From Candidatus Poribacteria bacterium (GTDB lineage: Bacteria > Poribacteria > WGA-4E > WGA-3G), in NCBI GenBank assembly GCA_028818995.1, contig JAPPMR010000897.1, positions 1 through 5,798 on the forward strand: a stretch of 5,798 nt of DNA. The letters are read 5' to 3'. Each line of letters begins with the position of its first letter. The first letter of the stretch is position 1. Made by a program: the position numbers and the translations under genes. Positions 5,694 through 5,798 of this stretch are shown piece by piece. The notes beneath the pieces are model-generated. The model was given only the letters and a program-made list of their open reading frames with translations, was not told the origin of the DNA and ran no database searches.

Positions 5694-5798
5694 TTAGCGA
5701 CTTCTCACACCAATCCGTTGGAATGCTTCTGCAGGTAAATATTTCCCCAACATTTCCCGAACGCTTGCTTCCGTGAGCAGCTGCGGCGTGATTAAGAC
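5694..5798 (-). CDS. C-terminal end of a gene truncated by the right window edge (unknown product)
   Basis: On the minus strand a frame is open from the window edge for 34 codons and stops at TAA (5694-5696). It reads VLITPQLLTEASVREM, then LGKYLPAEAFQRIGVRSR. The composition is that of an ordinary soluble protein end with a basic terminus, and its amphipathic, well-formed sequence argues for real coding. I do not recognise the family. It points the same way as the rest of the cluster, but the 137-base spacer after it suggests the lipoprotein gene may begin a new transcript. Confidence 0.6.
   Translation of the reverse strand, partial: VLITPQLLTEASVREMLGKYLPAEAFQRIGVRSR

Overview
The window is a bacterial, mid-GC stretch in which every gene I can support lies on the minus strand, so it reads biologically from right to left. 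The central gene joins an ECF-type sigma factor, a single membrane segment and a long beta-propeller in one 977-residue chain. From memory, this fusion, including the sequence style of its juxtamembrane and early propeller part, matches a family expanded in Candidatus Poribacteria. I could not run a search, so that placement is an inference.

Layout in the direction of transcription: (a) 5798-5694, the last 34 codons of a gene entering from the right edge, product unrecognised; (b) 5693-5557, a 137-base spacer with a 23-base dyad and no convincing promoter; (c) 5556-4846, a 236-residue predicted lipoprotein with an excellent ribosome binding site; (d) a 65-base gap that opens with a dyad directly after the lipoprotein stop; (e) 4780-1847, the sigma-membrane-propeller fusion; (f) a 34-base gap; (g) 1812-718, a TolB/WD40-like six-repeat propeller with a signal peptide and two possible starts; (h) a 57-base gap; (i) 660-274, a YraN/UPF0102 nuclease-like protein; (j) 273-27, a spacer with two dyads and a good sigma-70-like promoter reading left; (k) 26-1, the first codons of another gene leaving the left edge, with its own good ribosome binding site.

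Genes c, e, g and i are closely spaced and could form one transcript. The most interesting idea is that e is a membrane-tethered sigma factor: its DNA- and RNA-polymerase-binding half would sit in the cytoplasm and its propeller outside the membrane. It has no zinc-binding anti-sigma domain, and no separate anti-sigma gene is visible. The lipoprotein and the exported TolB-like propeller next to it may share its compartment and function, but nothing in the sequence proves contact. YraN is a widespread protein of uncertain role and may simply be a passenger at the end of the cluster. No rRNA, tRNA, CRISPR array, insertion sequence or rho-independent terminator was found.
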